From Bradyrhizobium sp. Leo170 (GTDB taxonomy: Bacteria; Pseudomonadota; Alphaproteobacteria; Rhizobiales; Xanthobacteraceae): a DNA stretch of 50,946 nucleotides. The stretch's first letter is position 1; the number at the start of each line of letters is the position of its first letter. Positions 50,581 to 50,946 of this stretch are shown here, one piece after another. The DNA is taken from the NCBI RefSeq assembly GCF_004296405.1, contig NZ_PSRR01000018.1:1-50946 (forward strand), read 5' to 3'. The position numbers and the translations under genes were made by a program. Under the pieces are notes generated by a model. That model did not search any database. It saw nothing but the letters and a program-made list of their open reading frames with translations, and was not told the origin of the DNA.

Positions 50581-50746
50581 TCATCCCGAGGAGCCGCGCA
50601 AGCGGCGTCTCGAGGGATGGGCCACGGGCTCCTCACTCTCCGTCATTCCGGGGCGCGCGCAGCGCGAGCCCGGAATCCATTTGTCTACTTGCGCAAGCGG
50701 TAAAATGGATTCCGGGCTCATCGCTTCGCGATGCCCCGGAATGACG
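50581..50746. repeat. Two palindromic repeats after pdeM
   Basis: TCATCCCGAGGAGCCGCGCA to GCGTCTCGAGGGATGG at 50581-50620 is a short palindromic element. CGTCATTCCGGGGCGCGC at 50641 is answered by CGCGATGCCCCGGAATGACG ending at 50746, with CGGAATCCATTTGTC / AAATGGATTCCG inside. They occupy the start of the 387-base gap to the end of the window. Confidence 0.8.
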
Positions 50747-50946
50747 GAGGAGAAAATTCGCCAGCGATTCCAACGTGATTTGGTCCGTCCAGCCCTCGTA
50801 CAAAAAACATTCCGCTTCCGCCGTCGGGCAAATCAGTGATTTAACTCCGCGCGTCTCACCCGAATGAGGGGCGGCTCGCGATCGTCACGAACGTTGCGGT
50901 GAGATGCGGTGGACGTGAAGCGTATGACTGACGAGCACGCGCATCA
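50747..50946. other. Terminal stretch, possibly part of a longer dispersed repeat
   Basis: No gene is visible. The sequence GGGCAAATCAGTGATTTAAC and the later GCGGCTCGCGATCGTCACGA resemble, by memory, a long repeated non-coding segment in Bradyrhizobium genomes, but this cannot be tested here because there is only one copy in the window and it runs off the end. Confidence 0.3.

Overview
The window looks like a chromosomal segment of an alphaproteobacterium of the Bradyrhizobium type (Nitrobacteraceae). The grounds are the high GC content with strong GC3 bias, a class I lysyl-tRNA synthetase, a SAM-II riboswitch ahead of metZ, FixK/FNR boxes (TTGA-N6-TCAA), and many copies of short palindromic intergenic repeats of the kind known from these genomes. 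The genus is inferred from remembered families and is not proved by the sequence.

Layout. Positions 0.2-7.6 kb: hslO (Hsp33), apaG, an operon of opgC plus two periplasmic SGNH-fold proteins, metZ under a complete SAM-II riboswitch with antiterminator, terminator and promoter, and a double-domain dCTP deaminase. 7.7-13.6 kb: a divergent SDR/TetR pair with operator-like sites, a short coiled-coil protein, a MATE exporter, a small-enzyme cluster (VOC, SRPBCC, lipocalin-like) and an AraC regulator. 13.75 kb: tRNA-Gly(CCC). 13.8-17.3 kb: an ALDH7-type dehydrogenase, a winged-helix methyltransferase and a SnoaL-like protein.

17.7-22.8 kb is a probable low-oxygen regulon: a short PhaC-like hydrolase, a 67-residue membrane protein, a FixK-like Crp/Fnr regulator, a UspA protein, a CBS-domain protein and glucokinase, with four FixK-type boxes placed ahead of the transcription units. 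22.9-34.4 kb holds mostly single housekeeping or accessory genes (RidA, FAD dehydrogenase, secreted ClpP-like protein, SCO protein, periplasmic binding protein, lysK, alpha-carbonic anhydrase, ketopantoate-reductase-like enzyme, class II aldolase, NDH-2-like flavoprotein), nearly every one separated by a palindromic repeat.

34.7-39 kb: a Spy/LTXXQ-type gene split by a 16-bp tandem duplication and flanked by two inverted ~125-bp repeats, an S24-type repressor whose catalytic Ser is Thr, a DUF952 protein and pyrD. 39-50.6 kb: a second MATE exporter, an MBL hydrolase, a small membrane protein, and the four-gene ligase-associated DNA damage response set (exonuclease and ATP-dependent ligase on the minus strand; DEXH helicase and PdeM nuclease on the plus strand), divided by a TPR-methyltransferase and a LivK-type binding protein. 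The helicase carries an in-frame palindromic insertion and a frameshift, and PdeM has a repeat translated into its N-terminus.

The strongest signals beyond ordinary annotation are: the catalytically degenerate SGNH partner beside OpgC; repeats invading coding sequence in the DNA-repair set; one 43-bp palindromic unit nested inside two unrelated repeat families; the duplication-split, inverted-repeat-flanked Spy gene; and the S24 Ser-to-Thr replacement.
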